A DNA stretch of 64,000 nt, taken from Oopsacas minuta. Lineage: Eukaryota; Porifera; Hexactinellida; Lyssacinosida; Leucopsacidae. How positions within the stretch are numbered: the first letter of the stretch is position 1; the number at the start of each line of letters is the position of its first letter. Made by a program: the position numbers and the translations under genes. The notes under the pieces are model-generated. The model searched no databases, was not told the DNA's origin, and saw only the letters and a program-made list of their open reading frames with translations. Where the stretch lies: positions 24,883-88,882 of the forward strand of contig JAKMXF010000023.1 in NCBI GenBank assembly GCA_024704765.1, in the 5' to 3' direction. Shown here piece after piece: positions 1-11,131 of the stretch.

Positions 1-351
1 ATGCAAACTGCACGTGTACGGACAGCTAGAGTAGCTTCTTTGACCATGATTATTTCTTGTATATGAAAAGTAAGAAAAATTGAACAAGAGAGTATTTTTA
101 GTGTCTATAATTTTCGGAATTTACAGGAATTCTATTATTTCAAATACGTAGAATAAGAATTGGAAGCTAAAACACGATTCAAATAGTTAATTTATGGCTC
201 TATTTAATTTCAAAAAGGTGACATCAATTTCTTAACACCCTGTATTGGGAGCTGGGCTCGTACAGGATCTTTAGAGGTTGTCATATTTTAAAGGTGCTGC
301 TTTTAGTTTACCTGTACTTGGTTATTTATGAAATTCGAAACATGGGATATA

Positions 352-1195
352 GCAGTGGTTTTCAACCTTTTTTCAATCCTGGAACCTCTTAACATATTGC
401 GGCAACCTGCGGAACCTTACCCTCTCTATCTTCTTTCACTCATACATTTTCCATAAAGAAACCATTATAACAAATCATGTATTAATGCTATTACTTAATT
501 AATTCTAATACTCTTTCCCATGTGAAACTTGGGCCTGGTGATATTTGCATATCTTTTATTCTTGCCTGATTGTCGATAAACACTCTCTTCCTCAACAGAC
601 ATAAGTCGTTCTCTTTTGTATTTTTATTGTTGTCATAGCAGAGAATCTTAGTTCACAAATATGTGTTGTCGAAAATAGTAGCATTTATTACTATGTTAGG
701 GTATTCATTTTCAATGGTGATCCAAAATGAATGGAGAAATACACCTGAATGTTTTAACTTCAATATCCTATCATGAAAAATTTCCGTTAATTCTTCTTCT
801 TCTCTAAGGTAGAACTGTCCTACGCTTTGTTTTACAAGTGACATCAACCCTATAATGATCCGGTCATAGAGGGTGCACCATCGGTGCAAACCCCTACACA
901 TGTATCCCATGACAAATTCCAAGATTCCAGATAAGAAGTTAAAGTTTCGACGATGTCTTGTCCTTTTGTTGTTTTTGGCAGTTCTTTACACCAACAAAAT
1001 TGTTCAATTATTGCCCCATCGTCTATGAAACGAATGAAAGCTAGAAGCTATCCTTTCCCACTGATATCTGTAGATTCATCCGCTTGAATTGCGAACTCAC
1101 AACAATTCAATTTATCGATGACATTTGCATCAATATGATTTGACATGTCGCTAATTTTCCTACTGATAATATTATCAGAAAGTTTTTGCAATTCT
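352..1195 (-). pseudogene. decayed hAT (ZBED/SCAND3-type) transposase with one hAT-like terminus
   Basis: Reading the minus strand down from about 1187 gives a hAT transposase core of the ZBED5/SCAND3/FAM200 kind: a KLSDNIISRKISDMS stretch, then FAIQADESTDISG, then CVGVCTDGAPSMTGS (around 860-925). The frame is broken by an in-frame TAG just after the DESTDISG motif, by another stop and a frameshift after the TDGAPSMTG motif, and by further decay towards 660. At 353 a CAGTGGTTTTCAACC sequence matches the usual terminal inverted repeat of hAT elements, so this is probably the 3' end of the element. I did not find the other terminus. The DNA between 352 and 650 shows no gene. A dead transposon; the family is well supported, the exact ends are not. 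Confidence 0.8.
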
Positions 1196-1878
1196 CAATT
1201 ATATAATAGAATTGAGATTTTGATAGATTTAGCCTGAACAATGTCAAGTTGTCAACCATCGTTTGCATATGCAAATATTCGCTGCATAGCTAGGGTTAGT
1301 ATTGTACATTTTGTGATCTTGGAAAATCTTTCCCGGTTAGTGTATAAGCATAAAGTATAGAAACCCTACTATGAACTCTTACAAATATCCGTTCTACAGC
1401 TAGGCAGGGTATATACATGTTATGCAAGATGATTTGGTTATAACATTATAGTATCAAAACTGGGTAATTACTCACTATTGTATATGGCTAACAGCGCCCC
1501 CATACCACTGCTGGTTATGTTTTGTATTTGAATAACAACCCGCGTTTTGACAGATCCTGGATCCGCCCCTGAAAGTATAGTCGGCACAGCAAAAATGTTG
1601 TTTTGTATCTAATTTGGAACTCATCTCTTAATTTTGTAAGATTCAGGATAAAACTTTTTGTCCCAAATTCTGTAAAAAATTAGCATGTACATACTTGTAT
1701 TTGGGGATTTCAAATAGAATTGTTAATTATATTAACACTTAGAAGGAATATTCACAAATGGTCGATTCAGATCTTGAAATTTTTACTTATAAAAGTATAG
1801 ATATAAAAATAATATAAATGTAGAGATATAGAAATGAATTAGAAATTTAGAATAGATTCGAATTTTCAGAGATACTTT
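1196..1878. other. intergenic, nothing recognised
   Basis: AT-rich DNA between the hAT relic and the 3' end of the TRAF-like gene. I see no open frame with family resemblance and no clear terminal repeats. Confidence 0.5.
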
Positions 1879-3048
1879 TCAGGTGAATTTAGTTTGTATC
1901 TGACAGATCTGAGTATTCAGATTCAATATAGAATCTCTCAAACAAGGAATTTGAGAATCTACCAATTCTGTCATTTGTGAGTTTGTTGGAGATATTTGAA
2001 CTGTTATTATGAAAGATAGAGTGTCAAGATGGTAGTATTGTCTGTTCAGCATGTCCTGGTGAGTAATATACTTTGGCTGTCCTAACCCGTTATTCCTAGT
2101 GTATTTAGGTCTTTGAAAGAGTTCAGAATTAATTTCCATTTTCTCCTTACTCACTTCAATACGCTTGACATAGTTTGAATTCTTGAATAGATTATTCTTC
2201 AAACTGAAAGTAGCTTTGTACATTAATGGCCATTTAATCCTATCATCCCATTCCCCCTGCATTACGTGTATATACACTCCTATATACTTTATACTAGTAC
2301 TCACTGTATACCAGTTTATACGAGCCTGTAGTTTGTAAAGACCTACGTAGAATGGATCGCTATAACTCTCCTCTCTTGAAATCATCCTCTTTTTCACTCC
2401 ATTTACTCTCCAGTATAAATTCTTAATAGATGGAGTCTTCAAGAAAGAGAGAGCTGTTGTTAAATCTTGTTTCATCTTCAAATTCTCTCTTTCTAGATTA
2501 TCAATTTTATCAGTTTGTATTTCCTGTATCTTTTCCATTTCTTCTATTCTAACTCTGAAATATTCTTGAGTTAACCTAGAATGAATGTGAGAATATTCCC
2601 TCTCGTGGTGTTCCATTTCTCTCCTCTCTAACCTAACCTCACATCCATACCGCATGTATATACATACTACTTCCTGTAGCATACATTCAGTAGCAAGATG
2701 CTTTGATATATCCCGTCTTATAATATATCCATCTGGTTGTGTGTCACAAGCATTAGGACACTCTACATGACAGTCATCGCACTCCTCAATGTGCATATCC
2801 ATATCTATAGCTCTGATCTCTATGTAACAATACTTACATGTTACTAGTCTGATAGGACATGTATGTAGCAGATGATCTTGTAGATATCTCCTCTCTACTC
2901 TGTAACCTCCTGTGTGTGTTCCCTCGCTATTATCTATATCATCACAGTTGTTAGGACATGGTATATGGAGTAGAGGACATTCTATTATGTGTTCTACCAG
3001 CTGCAGGAGTATGCCTGTCCAGGTACAGGCATCTACTGGACATATGAC
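1879..3048 (-). CDS. TRAF-like protein, exon 2 (zinc fingers, coiled coil, MATH domain)
   Basis: This exon encodes 389 residues and begins at an acceptor (TTGTATAG then GTCATATGT). It opens with two to three TRAF-type zinc-finger units rich in Cys/His, among them CPVDACTW, CPNNCDD, CPIRLVTCKYC and CDDCHVECPNAC. A charged coiled coil of about 45 residues follows (EEMEKIQEIQTDKIDNLERE). The C-terminus is a MATH/TRAF-C domain recognised by YWRVNGVKKR, YSDPFYVGLYK, a MQGEWDDRIKWPL segment, FQRPKY and YHLDTLSFIITVQI. Phase 0 matches the donor of the upstream exon at 4871-5173, giving a predicted 490-residue protein. TRAF proteins are cytoplasmic adaptors, often with E3 ligase activity, downstream of TNF/Toll-type receptors; that role is inferred from family. 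No transmembrane segment is seen, unlike the TRAF copies near 41 and 47 kb. Confidence 0.85.
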   Translation of the reverse strand, partial: VICPVDACTWTGILLQLVEHIIECPLLHIPCPNNCDDIDNSEGTHTGGYRVERRYLQDHLLHTCPIRLVTCKYCYIEIRAIDMDMHIEECDDCHVECPNACDTQPDGYIIRRDISKHLATECMLQEVVCIYMRYGCEVRLERREMEHHEREYSHIHSRLTQEYFRVRIEEMEKIQEIQTDKIDNLERENLKMKQDLTTALSFLKTPSIKNLYWRVNGVKKRMISREESYSDPFYVGLYKLQARINWYTVSTSIKYIGVYIHVMQGEWDDRIKWPLMYKATFSLKNNLFKNSNYVKRIEVSKEKMEINSELFQRPKYTRNNGLGQPKYITHQDMLNRQYYHLDTLSFIITVQISPTNSQMTELVDSQIPCLRDSILNLNTQICQIQTKFT

Positions 3049-3429
3049 CTATACAATAAGAGGGTAATAAGTAGTGCAACTGGGATCATTTCAACCAAAT
3101 TAATAAACACTGATTAGACTTTGGAATCAAGAGGTTAAATTCATTTGAAATTGTTGCCAAAAAGTGTAAAGTATGATTAACATACTTCGCTTCCAATCGT
3201 GGGATTTCGCTGGTAGATCGTCCATATTTATAAACCTGACCACATAGCTTTTAAAATAATACAGCAGATGTGTAGTCGTGTTAAAAAGCTAATGCAAATG
3301 ATGGCATATAGTTATAAACCTGACAGCAGTGGATTATACAGGAATTTTTGAGCCTGTACTTTTTTCTTACGGGTACCCACGATAATATATTAACCTCTAC
3401 TACGAATTTGAGTCTCACTATCAGAATTT

Positions 3430-3830
3430 CGTGACCTTCGTGGCTGCTTAACTTGCACTTTTAGGTGCCCGCCAAACATCTAGAGATAATAAACCCTTGC
3501 CTGAAGGGTAACGGAAGTTTCCTCGCTGGAAATTTAGTATTCGAGTATCCTTTTTAGAGAGCAGATATGCATATAATTAATGTAGTATAGTTTGGTATGG
3601 AATCTGTAGAGAATTAAAACTCAAAATGATAAGCACTGCCACTTAGGGCTTATATCCCGGTTCACATAATCTGGAACAAGCAATTGTATACGCTCATCTC
3701 GTTCTTCTGACTTTTTATTGCATGCTATCATACTACAGTGCAACCTCTATAAGTGGGGTCTCGATAAATGAGGAACCTCTATAAGCGGGGAGTGGGGTAT
3801 GGGGGATACTATAGAGATAATTATGCTTCA
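3430..3830. repeat. transposon debris inside the TRAF intron
   Basis: Three pieces sit here. At 3435-3475 a short sequence resembles 6295-6340 (a GGCTGCT...TTGCACTTTTAGGTG core), so it is a dispersed repeat. At 3640-3725 the minus strand reads KKSEERDERIQLLVPDY, a relic of the MULE/FLYWCH-type C-terminus also found at the right edge of the window. At 3736-3815 there is a pogo-like terminus (CAGTGCAACCTCTATAAG) with an internal repeat of ACCTCTATAAG. Confidence 0.6.
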
Positions 3831-4099
3831 CAATTGAAATTACTTCTAAAAATTGGGAAATCTACGGGAATTTTTCTAATTTAGTGCTGAATTTGGAAAG
3901 AACACTTATTTCTAGTTATAGCTATGATGAATTCAAATATTTGGGTTTTTGTGAAGAAAATTTCTTACAAATGTGTATATTCAACCAACAACCTTAGGGC
4001 ACATTACAATAATCAAATATCATTGAAATATCAGTAGTTAGAGGGAGTGGTATACATATTAAACTCAAAGTCTCTGGTTAAGGATATTTACGTATAAAT

Positions 4100-4498
4100 G
4101 GGGAATAGGCTCTCGTGTCAAGAATGTAAATAGCTATGTGTTTAACAAGGAAGTAAATAGAATTCAATGAAAGTAGACTAATTATAACGAACATGCTGAA
4201 TCCGATTTTCACACTTTTGCATTAATCATATGTAAATTTATTGTTGTTTATGATTATAAAGTAAACAAATAGTTGAAATCTTAAAATATACGTAGAGACT
4301 TGCTCTAAACGGCTACAAAGGGTGTTGATCTTACAAAATACTTCAATAATATATATGCCATATAAGTACATTAGTGAATTACATTGTTCTAAATATATCT
4401 ATATTATAATACTCAAAGGGGCCATCAATTTGGAGAATAATGGATATCTCGAGGCGTAATGCGCCGAGTTCATCGCGAAGCGACGAGCCAAAGGCTCG
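4100..4498 (+). mobile_element. Helitron-like non-autonomous element, 3' part
   Basis: This copy carries the family landmarks: AAGTAAATAGAATTCAAT, GAACATGCTGAATCCGA, the ATAAAGTAAACAAAT box and the CTTGCTCTAAACGGCTAC box. It ends with GCGCCGAG...CGCGAAGCGACGAGCC AAA GGCTCG followed by T. A GC-rich hairpin just before a CTCG/T end is Helitron-like (canonical CTRR then T). The tail from about 4355 to 4498 recurs, inverted, at 42725-42890. The 5' end is not resolved. Confidence 0.6.
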
Positions 4499-4740
4499 TC
4501 TATATTATTAAATCTCAATGATTGTCTATTTATCCGTTGTCAAGGAAGGGATTGACGGTATGCAATGTTGAAATTGTCACATAACTATGTATTTATCGTG
4601 TTTATTAAGGAAGTAAATAGAATTCAATGAAACTTCACTAAATATATGGAACATGCTCAATCCGATTTTCACACTTTTGGCTTATTGTTGTTTTTATGAA
4701 TATAAAGTAAACAAATTAGCCAATTTATGGTTTACCACTT
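4499..4740 (+). mobile_element. Helitron-like element abutting the previous one head-to-tail
   Basis: It starts TCTATATTATTAAATCTC, a typical Helitron 5' TC terminus followed by a TGTCTATTTATCCG run, directly after the CTCG end of the copy at 4100-4498. It repeats the AATAGAATTCAATGAAAC, CTGAATCCGATTTTCAC and AAAGTAAACAAAT boxes. I do not see a clean 3' end. Confidence 0.55.
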
Positions 4741-4870
4741 TTTTGTGTAAGTAATATTATACATAATTGGAATCATGACTAAGATATAAGTGGGCGAAAC
4801 TTCCAGGACAATTTCCGGGAAATTTCCAGGACAACTGCCTGACTGGTGAGTATAGTAGCTTTAAGAGTAC

Positions 4871-5173
4871 CTGTTTCTCACTCACAACTTCTCGTGTGTG
4901 TAGAGGTATCTGTAGCTGTACTGGCTGTATTGTATTTTGAGGAAGACACACATAACATCTTAACTGCTGTCTACCCTCTATCTCCAATAAACTAGCTTCT
5001 CTGAGAATTCCTCTGCATACACTACACAGGAGTAATTTCTCTTCAGAAGCTGTCAGATCAGTGTCACACAACTCTACTCTCCAGCCTCTATATCTACCAT
5101 CTAGCTTAACGAGCAAGAGACAAGCTGATATTCCGGACAAAGGCTCAGTAACAGAGATGTCCTGCGGTTCCAT
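4871..5173 (-). CDS. TRAF-like protein, exon 1 (reduced RING)
   Basis: ATG at 5173. The exon has 101 codons ending ...VVSEKQ at a good donor (ACAG then GTACTC), phase 0, and joins the exon ending at 3048 across an intron of 1,822 bp. The product has a short reduced RING with CSVC and CYVC pairs (residues about 50-76). It lines up with the CSKC...CTNC half-RING of the TRAF copies at 41 and 46 kb, which supports the joined model. The frame reads through the donor to a stop at 4757, but that tail has no family resemblance and I treat it as intron. Splice sites are predicted by eye; transcript evidence would settle them. Confidence 0.7.
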
Positions 5174-6795
5174 TATAGTGTAAATGCAAAACTAAATAGG
5201 TTGTACAAACAAAAGGTTACTGGCGGTACCCAGCAACGGGCATGGGTTCAAGTCTGAAATGTCAACTCAAATATTTTACATGCAATGTATTATTACAAAA
5301 TTTTCCAGCTGACTGACTGGTAGTACAGCTCGGGGTTATTTGTTTGTGTTCTTTTCATGGGGACGTGCGTCTCCCCTGGCCACCGTATAGATACCGCACT
5401 GCACCAGACTCATACTTTTGTGCAATTACAGTTGTAATCAATACATTTCAAATACAATTAGTTTTCAATACACACACAAATTATTGGCGCAATGAGAAGA
5501 ACTTATACGAGAAAGTATAATATGATTAAGGGTATCTTCTAGAAGAGCAACTGAAGAAACACTGAATTTTCTTGAATTGGAAACAGAATTATACTTAAGG
5601 TGCACGCGAGCTGATGGGACAGTGATTATGTGAGTATATTTTGACGATAAATACGCTGGGGACTTACGTCCTATTCCGTAGAAATATACACTGAAGAGAA
5701 TTATAGCAAAACTGAGTTCTAATTTCTCTATATTTCATTAGTAATTCTACTAATGTCCCAGCACTAGTGCAGTTAATTAGTGCAGCCAATTAGCATGGAA
5801 ATCTCGCATCTCATCTATTTCTACAAAAGGGTTCATGCATATCGAATTGTCCAAGAATAAAAGTCTACATTTTTAGCTAGGTTTGGTCATGGTTGCGCTC
5901 AAGTATGCTCAAAATGGTCACAGAAGATTAAATTGGCCAGAAATGAATTTAAAATTTGGCCATAGGACACTCAGGTGGAGAGACCCTGATTAATATAAAA
6001 TATCGAGAAACTTCTGACTTGGCGAATCTATATGTTCAACGGTTTGTACCTCCAAAACGTGTGCAAAGATGTTCACTCTCAATGCAAATTCTCTGACGGA
6101 TTTCCACGGCTCTAAATCTAAAATCTCACTCTTTGATGGCATGTTGAGCCTCCAGGTTTGCATCTATGTGTTAGACATTAAGTAGAATTGAAGACAACAT
6201 TGTTATAGGAAATCTTGCTGAATATAATTAATGAAATTTGAAAGTTCTGGATAAATTATGCCTTGTTTAGGGAACAAGCAGGGACTTGTCCTTCTGGGCT
6301 GCTGAATTGGCACTCTTAAGTGTCTGCCTATCACCTAAATACAGCCAGAAATAGCTATTCAACATTTGAACGGAATTGTTATGTTGTCTCTTAAAGAAAT
6401 GCAAAAAATACAATTCTTAAAGTAAGATTTTGGTAATCAGTATGTTGTGATTAATGAATTAAATATATGATTACACTAGTATAGTGAGATAATCCTTCAT
6501 CAGGTTCATTAGTAACCGAACAAGTTGATTATTACCCAGTTACCTGGATATTGTTTGAAATGTGAGTAATTGTGATTGTTACAACAAAACCTGTAAAATT
6601 TGCCAATTATATTTCTGGATAGAGGACTTGAATTCCCTGCAAAATGGATAATTCCATGATCCATTGGAACTTTCTAGAGAGGTCCAACCAAGGGCATAGA
6701 CAGAGTGGAGCCAACTAATATTTACTAAAGTCAGGTTCATTTATGGTATTCAAGCGACCAACAATTACATTATTAAATAATATACTATATTTCTA
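5174..6795. other. gene-poor intergenic DNA
   Basis: No open frame with family resemblance. A short dispersed repeat at about 6290-6345 resembles 3430-3480. Otherwise I see nothing supportable. Confidence 0.5.
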
Positions 6796-7135
6796 TCTAT
6801 AGTATTAAATCTCAATTTGGGTTTGTGTGTATGTCACACTCCCATATACAAAAGAAATCGTTTTAGTTCATAAAGTACAAAACCAAATAAAACACAACAA
6901 AATAACAACAAAACAACATTGTACTGGGGTAATCGAGTATTCTGATTCCGAATATTATGTTGTAAACAACATTTTGTGAATATTTGTTTACTTTGAGTTC
7001 ACATAGTAAACAAATTGCTGAAATATTCATTAATATTCAATTTTGCAATTCTATACTTTGCTAAATTCGAGGCACGAAGTGCCGAGTCTCTTGCGAACTC
7101 GCAAGCCGGACAGCAGAAGCAAGCGAAACGGCTCG
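6796..7135 (+). mobile_element. non-autonomous Helitron-like element, 340 bp
   Basis: The 5' end is TCTATAGTATTAAATCTC, preceded by A-T DNA. The 3' end is a GC-rich palindromic region (GGCACGAAGTGCC, then GCGAACTCGC, then AAGCAAGCGAAACGGCTCG) followed by T. It shares the start motif, a GTGTGTATGTCAC...CTCCCATAT stretch and internal sequence (TAATCGAGTAT, TTGTAAACAACAT) with 37287-37595. There is no coding capacity. Confidence 0.65.
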
Positions 7136-7255
7136 TGATTTATTATTTACGGTTTACTTAGACGTCAGCTAGCCGAAAATATCGGCTAAACTCTCACAGT
7201 ATGTACGTATGTATATAGTATATTTCTCCTTTATCAGTTAACATATATATTATCT

Positions 7256-7316
7256 ACATTATTATAGGAAATAAACGTGGTGTTCTTCAAATCGCGTTAA
7301 TTTCCTATAATAATGT
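7256..7316. repeat. hairpin with 22-bp arms
   Basis: Arms 7256-7277 and 7295-7316 are reverse complements with one mismatch (ATTATTATAGGAAATAA versus its inverse), separated by 17 bases. The rest of 7136-7862 shows nothing recognisable. Probably a tiny MITE or cruciform-forming sequence. Confidence 0.6.
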
Positions 7317-7862
7317 GATAGTTATTCATAAGATTGTATTCTAATTACAATATAAGTCACAAAATAAACCACCAGTTAAAACTCATTTGCCCATTCATTT
7401 AATTCCATTTTTACTATTGCATGTGATTCCCACGGTCCTTTATGTATATCATGCGGTAATACGACAGATCTGATTCGCCTTAAATTACACTGATATACAG
7501 CATTTTTGATGATCTTCTTTCTCTATTATTTTTGTATACTGTAGATATTTATTGGGAATAATTATGTATTTTTTTTCATTTTCAAGGGTACTAAAAGTAA
7601 GAAATTTCTATTTTAGTTATTTCGGTCTTTTAATTGACTACATGGTCAAATATTTCTAAATTCAATTCTATACATCACCTTTATCCAATTTATTTGGTTT
7701 TAATTGCTTATATGATGTAAATTGCCTCTAATAGTAGTTATAATCTGTTTTATTGCACTCGACATTTAGTTTATCTTGTTCATTTTATTGTTTATGGCTT
7801 TCCGGTTTGTAAAATTCTCCTGAAAAGTTTTGTCGTATTTGTGGGAGGTATACTACAACTGA

Positions 7863-8341
7863 CCAACGGCAAATATCACAAAGGCTATAGAACGCTGTTA
7901 TTTCGCATATTTTGGATGCCATCTTGGGGATTAAGATAAGCCGTGGGCTCCACACAATGCCTGTAAGACATGCGTTGAGAACTTACGCTTGTGGTATGCT
8001 GGGAAGAGAAAGAAAATGCCGTTTGCGGTTCCAATGATATGGAGAGAACCATTGTGTCATCTTTCGGATTGTTATTTCTGTATGACGAAAATCGATGGTA
8101 TCACAAAAAAGAATAAATCCAGTATTGCGTACCCAGACGTACCGTCCGCCATTAGGCCAGTTCCACATTCAGAGGACCTATCTGTACCAGTTCCATTGGA
8201 AATATTGGACATTAGCAGTGATAATGATAGTAGTGGAGATTCTGATGAGTACATACTCCCACCAGATGATAATTCTCCTCAGCTTTTTGATCAAGATAAT
8301 CTTGACGACCTAATAAGAGTTCTCAATTTTACCAAATCGTC

Positions 8342-8343
<2 letters not shown>
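7863..8343 (+). pseudogene. relic of a multicopy invertebrate Cys-motif protein
   Basis: The frame reads YFAYFGCHLGD, a TAA stop, then DKPWAPHNACKTCVENLRLW, KKMPFAVPMIWREP, CYFCMTKIDG, KKNKSSIAYPDVPSAIRPVPH, an acidic Ser/Asp stretch and DNLDDLIRVLNFTKS. From memory this is a protein family present in many copies in arthropods and other invertebrates and probably transposon-associated; I cannot name a domain. Where relatives read GDQDK this copy has TAA, so the gene is broken. Downstream the frame runs into the TCTG microsatellite, which encodes only meaningless VCLS repeats. A remnant, not a working gene. Confidence 0.6.
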
Positions 8344-8914
<571 letters not shown>

Positions 8915-9297
8915 TTTGTTCGTCGCTAAGGAAGCTGAAATGGAATGTGGAATTCGTATTTGCAAAAATGTTTGTATCTATTATATCTATGGTGTTAATC
9001 AGGAAAATATACAAATTTCATAAAACTTGAATAAAGGTTAGCGAATATAGTGAATCCGAATCACACTTATGGATTTGTCAGATACAAATTTAAGTTGTTT
9101 TATATGAATATAAAGTAAACAAAAAGTAAACAAATTTCAAAATTATCCTAGAAATGTGGTTTCAACGGTTATTGTGGGGTAATCGGGTACGCTGTTTCCG
9201 AATACCACACAAACTAATAGTCAAAGCGAGGGCCAAAGGCCGAGTACGGACACGAAGTGTTAGAATCCGCGTAACGCAAGCAAGCGTAGCGCGCTAG
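8915..9297 (+). mobile_element. Helitron-like element body and 3' end
   Basis: Downstream of the microsatellite the DNA follows the family: AGTGAATCCGAATCACAC, ATGAATATAAAGTAAACAAA, GGGTAATCGGGTACGCTG. It ends GCGTAACGC AAGCAA GCGTAGCGCGCTAG then T, the canonical hairpin plus CTAG/T of Helitrons. Together with the TCTG run it would form one element of about 950 bp. Confidence 0.65.
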
Positions 9298-11131
9298 TGA
9301 TAGTTAATATTAGTATGATTTATTAGGTAATAAACATGCATGTATGTTTAATTTCATATATTTATCGCATATTGGTGCAATCTTCCAACCATAAAATTAC
9401 AAATTCTAGGCCTGTTGTGAATACATACTTAACTCATTCATAAACATTCCCTTCAAATTGTTCGATTCCAACTATTTTTATTTAATCATCAAAAACTTTT
9501 TACAATTTTGTATATTAGTGTTATCAATTGTTCTGCGAACGCCAAATATTGTTGTTATTTTGATCAAATCTGACAGAGTCCTCAACTGAGTGAGATTGTA
9601 ACCTTTAGTCTCCTCAGCAAAAACGTTATCTGCAATTTCACTATCCTCGATCTTCACTACTGGTAAATTGAGGAAACTTAGATACATAAGTTTCATTATC
9701 ATCATATTGATAATTCTCGAATGATACAATCACGGTATTTTATGAACCTTATACAGCAGCAGAGCTAAGAATCAATCCATAAACTGCTTGATGGTAAGAT
9801 GGCTATTCAGTAACACAAAATGATTTACCCAGAACAATTAGATAATGAAGGCATAATTTCCAAATCTTGTCAGTCAAATAATATTACAAATAACATGTTG
9901 GTATTACCTAATCTTACTCTTCAGTAATAAATTTTTGCATTTCTGAGCTATATTATCATCGGATGATATTTTTGTGGAATTGTATGAATTCTAAAGATCT
10001 TGATATATTATTTCGATTGATTAAACCTTCTCAGAATTTCTACGATGGACATTTCAATTTCCTAATCCTTATCGCCAAAGTTCTTATAATCAGAACCCAC
10101 TATACTACTATACTACTATACTCTTAATCATTCACAGATTAGTAATCTTAATCATCTTATTAATCTCACTATACACAAACTAGCTATTACGTAATTCTTA
10201 CTGAAACAGCTTAGCTATATTCTAGGGAAATTTCAAATTATCACGAAATCTCTCAAATTTAGAATGTTTATTGGTTAGATTTAGAAAAGTGTTTTCGCTC
10301 TGCTGTTCACACCTTTAGAGATTAGGTGTGAACAGCAGAGCGACGGAAACGGTCCTTCCTCCGACACGAAGCATTTGTTAGTAGCGAGTTTTCCAATTAA
10401 TAAGAAATATACATTAACCATTGAATGAATTAGATACTGTGATCTAGCTAGGTAGATCCGTAGAATTCTTTCAATCACAGATACAACTCAATATGCCAAA
10501 TGTCCTGATGTTATCAATTTGACCAATACAAACTCATTATGAAATATTACGTCATCGATAAAATCTAAAATTTCCAATATTTTTAGATATTCATAATGCT
10601 CGTTATACAGAGTGCATAATTTCTAATCAATACTACCAGAAAATGTGACAATTTTAAACGTATAAAAGGGGATAATACGCGTACGCGTATCTCGATTTGG
10701 TTGCGAAATAGGTTAAAATGAAGTGCGAAAATTTGGTCTTCCTTCTTGTTACGAAGGTAACACAATTAGTTAACTGAATCATTTAATCATTGAATATGGA
10801 TTAGATAGGGGAAATTTGGGTTATTAGAGTCAAGTATCCACAAGCAAAGTAAGTCATAGTCATAACCAAGTTCATCTGTAGAGAATGAGGCCAAGTATAT
10901 ACATGACACCCAGCTGGATGATTATCCTCGCCCACCAGCATTTCCGCTATCCGCTATCCACCCCTGATTATTAAACACACATACCAATTACTTACCCAGT
11001 ACCCAGTAGTCTAGCACATTTACTTTTTGCTTAATAGTAAATACAATAATTCTACGATCTACAAACTAATAACTACTCTAATATCTACAGATTCTACACT
11101 AACGTAGCTATCTCCTATAAACTAGTAAATA
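9298..11131. other. gene-poor intergenic DNA
   Basis: Apart from the hairpin at 10295-10343 and a small ACGCGTACGCGT palindrome near 10678, no gene or element is recognisable. An 83-codon open frame at 9478-9729 (minus) has no family resemblance and I do not call it. Confidence 0.5.
10295..10343. repeat. perfect 20-bp inverted repeat with 9-nt loop
   Basis: TCGCTCTGCTGTTCACACCT at 10295-10314 is exactly reverse-complemented at 10324-10343. The core AAGGTGTGAACAGC also appears near 57504 and AAGGTGTGAAC near 19710, so this may be a terminal motif of a local transposon family. It could also form an RNA hairpin; no transcript evidence is available. Confidence 0.75.
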
